The position numbers and the translations under genes were made by a program. The notes under the pieces are model-generated. The model saw only the letters and a program-made list of their open reading frames with translations. It searched no databases and was not told the origin of the DNA. A stretch of DNA of 64,000 nt from positions 1 to 64,000 of the forward strand of contig JBCFBK010000030.1 of NCBI GenBank assembly GCA_038562555.1, in the 5' to 3' direction. Origin of the DNA: JBCFBK01 sp038562555 (GTDB taxonomy: Bacteria; Bacteroidota; Bacteroidia; Bacteroidales; Prolixibacteraceae). The number at the start of each line of letters is the position of its first letter. Position 1 is the first letter of the stretch. Shown here in pieces: positions 1 through 8,337 of the stretch.

Positions 1-107
1 TACGGCGTGACGTTCCTGGCCCGCAGCGTGTGGGATCCGGTGCAGAACGACTACGGCGGCCTGGTGATGATCTACGGCACGCTGGCCACCTCGTTCATCG
101 CGCTGCT
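1..107 (+). pseudogene. pstC: Fragment of phosphate ABC transporter permease PstC, chimeric junction
   Basis: Read from base 1 in frame 1, the sequence gives a peptide with FLARSVWDPV and YGTLATSFIALL, which fits the segment of PstC (inner-membrane permease of the PstSCAB phosphate importer) just before the binding-protein-dependent transport domain. The match stops abruptly at about base 105-108 and the following DNA belongs to a different protein in another frame. The fragment is clearly richer in GC than the rest of the window, and its wording is closer to proteobacterial PstC. It is either a contig-end assembly chimera or a recombination scar; the first is more likely because nothing else of pstC is present. 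Confidence 0.6.
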
Positions 108-707
108 ATGGAGCAGCTCGTTTGTTTTGGCCCCCGGCGGCAAAAACAATTTACGTTTACCTTGCTTGATGACGCGGTACCTTCGACCGAATCGAAAAAA
201 AACAGGGAGGAAGCATTGGCAGAACTGGCCAAACGGTATTTTCAAAGTCGTGGACCGGCAACATTGAACGATTTTGTTTGGTGGTCAGGACTCCCCGTTA
301 CTGACGCCCGCAATGGGCTCGAAGCTGCAAAACAGTATTTACACCGGGAGGATATCGATGGTCAATCTTACTATATGACCAGGCAAATGCCTTCCGGTAT
401 CAATGCGCTGAACAAATCCGCGTGGCTGCTTCCGGCTTTCGACGAATACATAATTGCTTACCGCGACAGGAGTGCCCTGCTGGACAAGCACCTGACAAAA
501 CACGTGATCTCCGTGAACGGCATTTTTTACCCGGTAATCGTCGTGAACGGAAAAGTGGAGGGGTTATGGAAACGAACGATCCAAAAAGACAAAATTATCG
601 TGGAGATCACTCCGTTTAAGCCACTCAGCCGCAATGTTAAAGAAGGAGTCAGCGCCTCCGCCTCAGAATTTGGAAAGTTCACAGGGAAAACAGTAGAAGT
701 CAGGTAA
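108..707 (+). CDS. Winged-helix DNA-binding protein (AlkZ/HTH_42-like), C-terminal part
   Basis: About 200 residues match the C-terminal two thirds of the winged-helix family that includes the DNA glycosylase AlkZ and many uncharacterised Bacteroidota proteins. Typical elements are MEQLVCFGPRR, a further winged helix around RGPATLNDFVWWSGL, and LPAFDEYIIAYRDRS followed by a beta-rich end. Family members are usually 350-400 residues, so about half is missing. The ATG at the junction is only where homology begins; it is not a convincing native start, and no ribosome-binding site is visible. Function in this organism is unknown. AlkZ-type base excision is one possibility, but the residues that would decide it are not present. 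Confidence 0.65.
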   Translation: MEQLVCFGPRRQKQFTFTLLDDAVPSTESKKNREEALAELAKRYFQSRGPATLNDFVWWSGLPVTDARNGLEAAKQYLHREDIDGQSYYMTRQMPSGINALNKSAWLLPAFDEYIIAYRDRSALLDKHLTKHVISVNGIFYPVIVVNGKVEGLWKRTIQKDKIIVEITPFKPLSRNVKEGVSASASEFGKFTGKTVEVR

Positions 708-746
708 CAGGCGACGGAACCCTGCCATCTTATCAGAAATGTGACA

Positions 747-1698
747 TTAACGAAGGTAATTGGATAGCTTCTTCACCCGTTCAACCAGTATTTCCTTCAG
801 TTCACCAGGGAAAACAACGTCAACCTCCGCACCTGCCGCCACAAGCCAGCGTGCAAACCCGTGCAGGTCATTATTCGTGAAGCTCAGCCGGATCGTTCCT
901 CCGGGAAGCTCCTGCTCTTCCCGGAAACCGTACCATGATTTACCCTCATCGAGCAGCTTGTATTGCCCGGCGTTCGCCAGAAGCATAATATTGACATCAC
1001 CCGAAAGAAAAGAATTACTCGGAGAAGTATTCACTCATGCTGATATGTTTTTTATCGGTGAAGTTTTCACCTGTCAGGAGCAATGTTTCCACGCGGTCGA
1101 GGCGGAAATCGCGATAGCCCTGGCGAAGCCTGCACCAGGCAATGAGGTGCCAGCGCGAATCATAATTCCACAGGCCGATCGGCTCTACTTTACGGGTGGT
1201 AATTTCGTTGGTATATCGTGCATTGTAGACCAGCTCCACCACCCGGCGGAGGGCGATGGCATCCTGGATTTCCGAAAGAAAAAGCCTTCCGGCGCCCGGC
1301 GACTGATTTGTCCAGTGCTGAAAAGAAATGGAATCGGATAAGGATTCAAGATAGTCCTTTTCGACCTGTTTCAGTACAGCCCGTATTTTAAAAACTGCCG
1401 AGCGGTAATGTCCGCAGGTTTCAGCGTCCGACATCACATCCATCAGCTTTTCGCCCATCAGCAGGGCAGAAGCTTCCTGAAGCGTAAAACTGACGGGATT
1501 AAGGTGAAAATTATCCGTAAGAAAGTAACCGGTGCCCGCCTCGGCACCAATGGGAACACCTGCTTTCTCCAGTGCCCTCACATCCCGGTAAATGGTACGC
1601 AGACTGATCCCGAACCGGTCGGCAAGTTCGGAAGCTCTTACCACCCTCTTGCTCTGAAGATGGATCATGATCGCATTTAATCGCTCTATCCGGTTCAT
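747..1698 (-). pseudogene. YafY-type WYL-domain transcriptional regulator, split by a frameshift
   Basis: The first part (from the ATG giving MNRIERLNAI) has an N-terminal helix-turn-helix with ELADRFGISLRTIYRDVRAL, then a WYL domain ending in FRLDRVETL. It stops after SMSEYFSE at position 1015. The missing C-terminal WCX domain continues in another frame downstream, overlapping by about 20 bases, with LPGGTIRLSF and ARWLVAAGAEV. Together the halves make about 320 residues, the normal length of the family, so a single indel near 1015-1034 explains the split. These proteins are DNA-binding regulators thought to sense a ligand through the WYL domain. A sequencing error and a real mutation cannot be told apart here. 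Confidence 0.75.
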
Positions 1699-1770
1699 CA
1701 TAAACTCCAAAAGTCGGTATAATTAACTAACGAAGATAGCAACTTGTTGTTTCTGCAACCTGTGATAAAA

Positions 1771-2160
1771 TCAGCCGGCTTTCAGAAGCATCAAAAAAGT
1801 ATTCCTGAATCTGACCACTTTAAAGGTATAGTCTTTCGCCTTTGTACGGAGCAACATCGTGGTATACCGGATGCCAAAGCCCGACCAAATGCCCTTGTAT
1901 TCGGAAATGATCATCCGAAGTCCCGCCCATTGCTGCATAACAGACACATCACCGTCCCTTACCGAACGGATCATTGACAGCAGTACGGGCTCCTTAAGCT
2001 CGTCGTTCTGATTATAGACCCAGATTTGCTGCCCTTGAAACGGGAGGACCGTACCAGGGATCCCTTCTGCATCTTCAATCAGATTCTCCCGGCTCATCTT
2101 ACTGGCCATGGCGACACCTCCTGTCTCTGAAATCAGCTGTTTTCCCTTGTTTCTGTCCAT
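1771..2160 (-). CDS. Hypothetical protein, 129 residues
   Basis: I do not recognise this protein. It has a charged N-terminus (MDRNKGKQ), a middle part with PFQGQQIWVYNQNDE and a basic C-terminal end (FRNTFLMLLKAG). No signal peptide or membrane segment is visible. It lies about 70 bases upstream of the broken WYL regulator on the same strand, so the two may be cotranscribed. ATG codons at residues 18 and 22 are alternative starts. Codon use looks like that of its neighbours and no long competing frame exists on the other strand, so I take it as probably real. Confidence 0.45.
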   Translation of the reverse strand: MDRNKGKQLISETGGVAMASKMSRENLIEDAEGIPGTVLPFQGQQIWVYNQNDELKEPVLLSMIRSVRDGDVSVMQQWAGLRMIISEYKGIWSGFGIRYTTMLLRTKAKDYTFKVVRFRNTFLMLLKAG

Positions 2161-2231
2161 AACTTCAGTTTATACCGACAAAGAAAATGCGGGAAAGTGA
2201 CAACAGTATGTCAGCAGTATTTTTTCTTTTT

Positions 2232-3212
2232 CTAAATTTTTCTTCCCGGTTGCTGCAGCCCCAGCCGCTGGGCCACAATACTGATATAAAATAACTGGAA
2301 AGCGTGGTAAATCATAATTGGAACAAGGAAGAGGCTGGCGTAGGAAGTCCCTGACAGGAGAACACTCGAAAAAACGGAACCATGGATCAGCGACTTCTTG
2401 GAAGAGCAGAACAAGACGGTAATCCCGTCCTCCCGGTTAAAGTGCATGAGTCTGATCAAAAGCCCGGTCACCTCATAGATCAGGAAGAAAAGCCCGGTCA
2501 CACATATGCCCAGCACCAGCAGTTCCCTGACACCTATACTGCCAAAGATGCCTCCGGTAAAAGAATCACTGAAGCTGTTGTAAACGATCGTCAGGATCAC
2601 GGAACGGTCGAATAAACCAATATACCGGTTGTTCCGGCGGGCCCATTTGCCCAGAAACCGATGCATGGTGATTCCGGCAATGACCGGCAGAAGGATCTGG
2701 ATAAACAGATCGCCGAGAGCCTCTGCAAACGAAAAAGCCACGCTTTGGTTTTCAAGAAAAAGCCCCATCCAGGCAGGAGTGACCAGGATCCCGATTACTC
2801 CTGAAATACTCGCATTAAAAATGGCCGTCGGGATATTTCCTTTTGCAATGGACACCATCACCACAGCCGACGAAACTGTCGACGGCAGCGCAGCCATGAA
2901 AAAAACGGCCAGCCAAAGCATTTCGTAAGGGGTATCGCGCAACAGCGGCCTGAAAAGGAGGACCACCAGGGGAAAAAGGACAAACGTGATGGATTGAATA
3001 AGAACATGCAGCCTCCAGTTGCTGAGGTCTCTGCTCATTTCCTCCGGACTTAACTTCAACCCGTAGAAAAAGAAAAGCAGCATGATGCCGTAGTGCACGA
3101 GAGTTTTCAGTTCAATGCGGCTGTCCTGGTCGCCGATACCCGGAAACAGGTAGGCCAGCAGAATCATCACAATAATGCCGATTATAAACCAGTCGGGGCG
3201 AAAACGCTTCAT
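2232..3212 (-). CDS. Bile acid:sodium symporter-like transporter (YfeH/SBF-like family)
   Basis: A 326-residue integral membrane protein with about ten hydrophobic segments spread over the whole length. It starts with RPDWFIIGIIVMILLAYLFP, followed by an FFFYGLKLSPEE segment and AALPSTVSSAVVMVSIAKGN, a pattern typical of the SBF-like branch of the bile acid:sodium symporter superfamily (E. coli YfeH). Members move organic anions or other solutes with sodium; the substrate of this branch is not established. Length matches the family. It is a single gene, followed by a purine-rich spacer and the peptidase gene on the same strand. Confidence 0.8.
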   Translation of the reverse strand: MKRFRPDWFIIGIIVMILLAYLFPGIGDQDSRIELKTLVHYGIMLLFFFYGLKLSPEEMSRDLSNWRLHVLIQSITFVLFPLVVLLFRPLLRDTPYEMLWLAVFFMAALPSTVSSAVVMVSIAKGNIPTAIFNASISGVIGILVTPAWMGLFLENQSVAFSFAEALGDLFIQILLPVIAGITMHRFLGKWARRNNRYIGLFDRSVILTIVYNSFSDSFTGGIFGSIGVRELLVLGICVTGLFFLIYEVTGLLIRLMHFNREDGITVLFCSSKKSLIHGSVFSSVLLSGTSYASLFLVPIMIYHAFQLFYISIVAQRLGLQQPGRKI

Positions 3213-3277
3213 AAAACAGGGTTAAAGGGTTAAAGGTGACAAGGTAACAGGGTGATAAACTTGATGCTCCGGAGCAC

Positions 3278-5017
3278 TTACTTATTGCCGGAAGGAACTT
3301 TCAGCCGGTCGCCTGTACCCTGAATCATGATGCGTTCCCAGTCCTTACCGTACCCCGGATGAGCAGGTCTTTTGGGAATGTTCTTTCCGTTCCCGTTGTC
3401 GGGCAGTTTCCGGTTTTCTGCAGCCTTCAGGTTTCCATCCATGTAGCGCATGAACAGATACCGGTAAAACTCCTTCCATTCAGCAACCAGGTTATTTCCT
3501 GCATTCACCGAATATGCCGTGAGGTAATCCCGCGCTTTTTCTGCGTCGTCGGCATAGAGCAAAGCCGCCTGCCTGTCTGTTGCAGTGACCTCGTCAAGAA
3601 ATCGCTTTTCCAGCTTTTCCTGATATGCCTCAATTTCGGGATGGATCATGTCATATCGCGTATAAGCCCAGTTATTCACCTGGTTAAAGGTCCAGAAAGC
3701 CGACGTTTCCGACCAACTGATCATAGATCCGTTTCCCCAGGCATAGCTTTCGGGTATTTTTTTAATTCCGCAGTACATCGGAGCGTATACACAACCATCG
3801 GCATCGTCCACACCAAACCAAAAAATGCCGCCGACCGGCGAAGGCAGCCAGCTTCGCGATTGCGTTACAAAACTGTATCCGGTTTGCTGGGTGGCCACCG
3901 CCCGCTCACAGAGATAGGTTGCACTGTCGACTTCAAATTCCATAGGCCGCCAGCGGTATGGCAGTTTAAAGGGCCCGGCACCCGGGTCATTCCGCATGTC
4001 GAGCGGCGTATCTTCATAATGGTCGCGCATGGCAGCCATCACCTGCTGCAGGCTGACGGACGAATCGGGCTTGACCCATAAAGGCAAGCGGTTTGTCACA
4101 TAGCCGTTTGGATTCCCGCTGTTATCACCAAACCTGTCATCATAACTGAACTGTCCCAGGACATATCGCGTGTATGTTTCATTCTCCCTGATCTCCCGGC
4201 TGATCTTCCTGAAAAAGGACCATACCCGGGCATCACAGTAGCGGGCGCCGCCGAAATTCAACGGATTATAAACATCCGAAAAACTGAAGGCCTCGTCTTT
4301 TCCTTTATAAAACCCGTATTTTTTTGCAAAGCTAATCACATCGGACGAATGATAAACCGTCTGTTTCGAATCGTCCCAGTTATTCTTCTTTTGAAACGGG
4401 AATGTCGTGATGCGGGCCTGATTGGCGTGTCCGCTGACATAGCCATCGGGAATAAGTCGGGCCACCCACACCGCTCCTTTTTCGTGTTTTCCTTTCCCGA
4501 TCATTTCCATGATCCAGGCTTCCTGAGGATCGGAAATGGAAAATGACTCTCCCCCGGAAGCATATCCATACTGTGAAACCAGCTCCGTCATTACCCGGAT
4601 CATTTCACGGGCAGTCTTTGAGCGCTGAAGTCCCACCCGCATCAGCGATCCGTAATCCAGGATCGCTCCCGGTTGCGAGCTCAGCGAATCCAGTCCGCCA
4701 AAAGTAGTTTCGCCCACCGCCACCTGGTGCTCATTCATAAATTGAATAACCGACCAGGTATGAGCCGCTTCAGGAATCGTACCCAGCCGCTTCCCGCTTT
4801 CGTAATGAAAAATCTCACATGGCGTCCCCGGCGGATGATCGGCGGCAGGGTAAAAGGCAATGGCACCGTAGCGGGTATGCGAATCTGCCGCATAGCTGAT
4901 GATTACAGAACCGTCGGCGCTGGCGCCTTTGGTCACAATCAGGTTGGTGCAGGCAAAAATATCGGAAATGCCGGCCAGCCAGAGCAGCAGGCTGATGAGA
5001 AAACGGTATTTATCCAT
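3278..5017 (-). CDS. Secreted C69-family dipeptidase
   Basis: A 579-residue protein of the peptidase family C69 (PepD-like, N-terminal nucleophile fold). A hydrophobic signal sequence ends directly before CTNLIVTKGASADGS, so signal cleavage would expose Cys23 as the catalytic N-terminal nucleophile, the usual arrangement in secreted members. Further family features are YAADSHTRYG just after the Cys, GETTFGG, and the C-terminal region with WGNGSMISWSETSAFWTFN. It probably hydrolyses dipeptides in the periplasm or outside the cell. It lies on the same strand as the M23 peptidase upstream with about 90 bases between, and could be part of peptide or cell-wall turnover. Confidence 0.85.
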   Translation of the reverse strand: MDKYRFLISLLLWLAGISDIFACTNLIVTKGASADGSVIISYAADSHTRYGAIAFYPAADHPPGTPCEIFHYESGKRLGTIPEAAHTWSVIQFMNEHQVAVGETTFGGLDSLSSQPGAILDYGSLMRVGLQRSKTAREMIRVMTELVSQYGYASGGESFSISDPQEAWIMEMIGKGKHEKGAVWVARLIPDGYVSGHANQARITTFPFQKKNNWDDSKQTVYHSSDVISFAKKYGFYKGKDEAFSFSDVYNPLNFGGARYCDARVWSFFRKISREIRENETYTRYVLGQFSYDDRFGDNSGNPNGYVTNRLPLWVKPDSSVSLQQVMAAMRDHYEDTPLDMRNDPGAGPFKLPYRWRPMEFEVDSATYLCERAVATQQTGYSFVTQSRSWLPSPVGGIFWFGVDDADGCVYAPMYCGIKKIPESYAWGNGSMISWSETSAFWTFNQVNNWAYTRYDMIHPEIEAYQEKLEKRFLDEVTATDRQAALLYADDAEKARDYLTAYSVNAGNNLVAEWKEFYRYLFMRYMDGNLKAAENRKLPDNGNGKNIPKRPAHPGYGKDWERIMIQGTGDRLKVPSGNK

Positions 5018-5105
5018 GAGAATAGATTTCCGGCAAAAATAGGAAAAATCAGCCTTCTCCGGAACAAAACATCCGGAATGACAGAAACCCCGTTGAACCG
5101 GCCGG

Positions 5106-6020
5106 TTAATTGACCTGGAGAACCTCGCCTATTTTCAGGATCTTATTGCTGGGAATATTATTGGAAACGCAGATTTTCTTGACGGTGGTATGATATCTTT
5201 TGGCAATTACCCACAGGTTATCGCCGCGGCGTACCACATGTTCCGATGCATCGTCTGTGCTGGCCAGCAGATCGGGCTGAACTTTGGTTCTACTTTTAAA
5301 TCCTGCCGGGTCAGTATCAAACTGCCGGTCCTTATAGTAGATCTTATCGCAGCTAAGCGCACCGGTTTCAAAATCGATATACTTGCCCGAATCAAAAGGT
5401 TCACCCAAAAACCGCGTTTCAAAATGAAGATGATCGCAGGTAGCACGGCCGGTTCGTCCTCCAAGGCCAACCAGATCACCTGCCCGTACCGTATCATCCA
5501 CAGCTACCCGGATGGTCTTCAGATGTGCATAAATCGTTTCCAGGCCGTTGGTATGGCGCACCACAACTACATTTCCGTACCCGCTGAAACGTTTGGCTAC
5601 CCTTACCCGGCCGTCAAATGCACTTACAACCGGATCGCCCGAATTGAGTTTGATATCGGTTCCGGTATGCTGGCGACCGCCGCGCCGGCCAAACTTCGAG
5701 ATAACTTTTCCTCTCACGGGAATAACAAAAGGGTTGTGATAAGCCCCCACAAGCGTCATTTCAATCGTCTCGCCCCTTGGCGGAAGGATTTGCTGGGAAT
5801 AACGAAGCTGTGTTGAATTCCAGTTGTTTTTATAAAAATCGTCCAGTTCAGGCCTTAGCGAATCGATCGGCAAATCCTCTAGAAAACTCAGAAAAGAACA
5901 AATTTCGAGCTGATGTGAATTGGTACAAATATTATCTGTTAACCGGGGCTGGGCATGCAAATTGGCATACATCAGCATGCTGGTCAGCAGTATAAAAAAA
6001 CGACACATCATAATCCTCAA
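5106..6020 (-). CDS. M23-family metallopeptidase with C-terminal LysM domain
   Basis: A 304-residue exported protein. After an N-terminal signal sequence (residues ~1-23) and a spacer, the LytM/M23 domain spans ~100-210 with the zinc-site motifs HTGTD (His118, Asp122) and DHLHFE (His197, His199), plus YAHLK (His166). A LysM peptidoglycan-binding domain follows at ~261-303 (VRRGDNLWVIAKRY). Such enzymes cut the peptide bridges of peptidoglycan or, when catalytically poor, activate amidases; all metal ligands are present here, so it should be active. It is transcribed away from the membrane-protein/phosphodiester-glycosidase pair across a ~160-base spacer. Confidence 0.88.
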   Translation of the reverse strand: MRIMMCRFFILLTSMLMYANLHAQPRLTDNICTNSHQLEICSFLSFLEDLPIDSLRPELDDFYKNNWNSTQLRYSQQILPPRGETIEMTLVGAYHNPFVIPVRGKVISKFGRRGGRQHTGTDIKLNSGDPVVSAFDGRVRVAKRFSGYGNVVVVRHTNGLETIYAHLKTIRVAVDDTVRAGDLVGLGGRTGRATCDHLHFETRFLGEPFDSGKYIDFETGALSCDKIYYKDRQFDTDPAGFKSRTKVQPDLLASTDDASEHVVRRGDNLWVIAKRYHTTVKKICVSNNIPSNKILKIGEVLQVN

Positions 6021-6114
6021 ATTTGGCTTTCTTTTTGTCTAAAATTTTAACACGGTTACGAAGTTAACTTTTTCGTTATTTATTTCCGCATTCTTTGTAA
6101 AAAAATATCGGTTT

Positions 6115-6147
6115 TTTGACAAGCATGTTCACCTTTTTATACTTTTG
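6115..6147 (+). promoter_or_regulatory. Bacteroidota-type promoter
   Basis: TTTG at 6115-6118 and TACTTTTG at 6140-6147 are separated by 21 bases, a good fit to the -33 TTTG / -7 TAnnTTTG promoter of Bacteroidota. An AGGAGG element follows at 6160-6165, 13 bases before the ATG of the next gene. Confidence 0.6.
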
Positions 6148-6178
6148 CGTCACTTTTTAAGGAGGGATATTCCAGACA

Positions 6179-7297
6179 ATGAAAAACTTAGGTTTACACC
6201 GATTTTTCACGATTACAGCGTACGTCGTCATTGGCATTTTTGCCCTGACCGGGTTTGGGTTAACCAGTGCTTTTTTCGCCGTTAAACTTCACCTGACCGA
6301 CGACCCCGGCGTGGTCGATGTCAACGACCGGTATTTTCAGGAGATCCGGGATAAGTACGGAAAGACTTCGCCGGAAAATGCCGACAGCATGGATTATGCT
6401 GAGGCCCGGCTGCTTTACCAGCTCTCCGTGTTGGAAAAATATTACCCTGCCAATGCCTGGTACATCCGGAATGCCTGGTACAGGAGCCACAATATCAGGG
6501 AAGTTCAGCGGATGTTGGAAGCAGTTAACCTTCACATGCAGGATAACGCCGCCTATCACGCAGAAGTGAGCCGTTTCAGCGATCAGGTCAGAAACGGGCA
6601 AGCCGGCATTCAGACAAAAAGTGTTTTCGAATGGATGAACATCCCGGAATGGCAGGATTTCAAGGTTGCTGTTGCAAAAGACAAGCACCTGATCGACTCG
6701 GTGGCCCGCGTGACCGGTGTTGAACCCCGTCTGATCGTTGCCGTGCTGGTTGGCGAGCAGATCCGGTTATTCAATTCAGACCGTGAAGCTTATAAGAAAT
6801 GGATCGGGCCATTGAAAATTTTGTCCGTCGAAACGACTTTTTCCCTCGGCGTTACCGGTATCAAGGTTCCCACGGCACAGCAAATTGAAAGGAACCTGAA
6901 AGACAGCACGTCAATTTTTTATCTGGGAAAGCCGTACGAGAATCTGCTCGACTTCAAAACGGCAAATATTGAACAGGAACGCTTTGAGCGGCTAACCTCC
7001 TATAAAAATCATTTCTATTCCTATCTTTATGCTGCACTCAATGTCAAGCAGATGAAAGTGCAATGGGAGCGTTCGGGCTATTCCATCAGTGATCGTCCTG
7101 AAATTCTGGCCACCTTATTCAACATTGGCTATGAAGTATCTGTCCCCAAAAAGGAGCCGGTTGTTGGCGGCTCCGGCATTGATATCAAGGGGAAACGATA
7201 TTCGTTCGGCTCGGTAGCCTATGAATTTTATTATTCGGGCGAATTATTCGACCTCTTCCCTTTTAAAAATGCCAAATTTGATTTTGAAGATGCGTAA
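6179..7297 (+). CDS. Membrane-anchored protein, possible divergent lytic transglycosylase-like domain
   Basis: A 372-residue protein with one N-terminal transmembrane helix (~12-36) and a long extracytoplasmic part. I do not know a characterised relative. The stretch ~179-240 reads GVEPRLIVAVLVGEQIRLF, then GVTGIKVPTAQQIE. This parallels the pattern of SLT-type lytic transglycosylases (GVDP-x-L-hydrophobic-QES ... GLMQ-x-MPATA), with Glu193 in the position of the catalytic Glu. That is an inference from pattern only. It has its own promoter and a strong ribosome-binding site, and its stop overlaps the start of the phosphodiester glycosidase gene by 8 bases, so the two are translationally coupled. 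A role in envelope glycan turnover is plausible. Confidence 0.55.
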   Translation: MKNLGLHRFFTITAYVVIGIFALTGFGLTSAFFAVKLHLTDDPGVVDVNDRYFQEIRDKYGKTSPENADSMDYAEARLLYQLSVLEKYYPANAWYIRNAWYRSHNIREVQRMLEAVNLHMQDNAAYHAEVSRFSDQVRNGQAGIQTKSVFEWMNIPEWQDFKVAVAKDKHLIDSVARVTGVEPRLIVAVLVGEQIRLFNSDREAYKKWIGPLKILSVETTFSLGVTGIKVPTAQQIERNLKDSTSIFYLGKPYENLLDFKTANIEQERFERLTSYKNHFYSYLYAALNVKQMKVQWERSGYSISDRPEILATLFNIGYEVSVPKKEPVVGGSGIDIKGKRYSFGSVAYEFYYSGELFDLFPFKNAKFDFEDA

Positions 7298-8195
7298 ATG
7301 TGCGCCCATCAGGTTCATTTGCAAGGTCTTCCTTTTTTCCCTGATCAGTTTCGGGGCAACTGCACAAGTCGCGCGGGTCAGCGATATTCCCTGGAAAAAT
7401 CTGATGGAGGGCGTGTACTACGCAGAAGTCGATGCTCCGGATAAATCGGTCGTCAATGATTCAAAATTAACAATCCTGAAAATCGATACCCGGCAACTCG
7501 AATTTCAATTCCTCACCGCGTCGGAACATGGCCGGCGCATGCGCGCAGCGCCTGACTGGGCCGCTGAGTTCGGCCAGCACATCATTGTGAATGCCGGCAT
7601 GTATAACTATAACCGCAGCCACACCAATAAAGGCTACATGAAAAACTACAACCATCTGAATAACCCGCATAAAACACTGAATAACAATGTCATGCTGGCC
7701 ATGCATCCCAAAGATAAGACCAAACCTCCATTTGAGATTTACGATATCACCTGCCAAAAATGGGACTCCATCCGGCATTTGTACCATTCGTTTTGCCAGG
7801 GCATGCGCATGATCAGCTGCGAAGGGGAAGCCATGGCATTCAGCAAACGGCCCGACCAGTCGTGCAGCATGGTCGTGGCGGCAACCGACACCCTCAGAAA
7901 TCTCTATCTTGTTTTTACCCGTTCCCCTTACACCCATCGCACTATGATCGGCTACCTGCAGCAGTTGCTTCCGGGTATCCGCACAACCGTTTATCTGGAA
8001 GGAGGTCCGGAAGCAAGCCTTTACATTAACACCGGAGATACGGTCATCACCAAATACGGCAGCTATATTTCCAATACGCGCGCCAACGACGATAATGACC
8101 ACTTTTGGGAAATTCCGAACGTGATCGGGATCAGGAAGAAACAGACACAAGACACAAGTATCAAGACACAAGAAGGCAGCAGGGTGGCAAGATGA
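7290..8195 (+). CDS. Phosphodiester glycosidase (NAGPA-like) family secreted protein
   Basis: I chose the ATG that overlaps the upstream stop by 8 bases because it gives a clean signal peptide (MRKCAPIRF to ATAQ); the earlier ATGs at 7221 and 7269 would add residues in front of it. The mature part fits the phosphodiester glycosidase family (named for the enzyme that uncovers mannose 6-phosphate), with VNAGMYN, AFSKRPDQS and YLEGGPEASLY as core motifs. Bacterial members are exported and thought to act on phosphodiester-linked sugars of envelope or exopolymers. The last ~17 residues (from KKQTQDTS) come from low-complexity DNA made of ACACAAG-type repeats, and look like an extension past the native end. 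Confidence 0.78.
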   Translation: MRKCAPIRFICKVFLFSLISFGATAQVARVSDIPWKNLMEGVYYAEVDAPDKSVVNDSKLTILKIDTRQLEFQFLTASEHGRRMRAAPDWAAEFGQHIIVNAGMYNYNRSHTNKGYMKNYNHLNNPHKTLNNNVMLAMHPKDKTKPPFEIYDITCQKWDSIRHLYHSFCQGMRMISCEGEAMAFSKRPDQSCSMVVAATDTLRNLYLVFTRSPYTHRTMIGYLQQLLPGIRTTVYLEGGPEASLYINTGDTVITKYGSYISNTRANDDNDHFWEIPNVIGIRKKQTQDTSIKTQEGSRVAR

Positions 8196-8337
8196 CAGGG
8201 CCTCAAGGTAAAATGGCATGGAGCACAGAGGATAGGACATAGCGGAAGTAAGCATCCTGACCATTTACCCTATAACCTTTTCACCCTCCACCCGTTCTCC
8301 TTGTTTCGGTCTCCGGTTTCCTGTTTCCGGTCTCCGT
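8196..8337. other. Low-complexity spacer between convergent genes
   Basis: A spacer between two convergent genes made of short pyrimidine-rich repeats on the + strand (ACCCT, TTTCCGGTCTCC, GGTTTCC). It continues the ACACAAG-type repeats that begin inside the end of the upstream gene at about 8140. The spacer at 3213-3262 is of the same kind in the opposite sense (GGTTAAAGGGTTAAAGG). No gene or clear terminator stem is seen. Confidence 0.5.
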
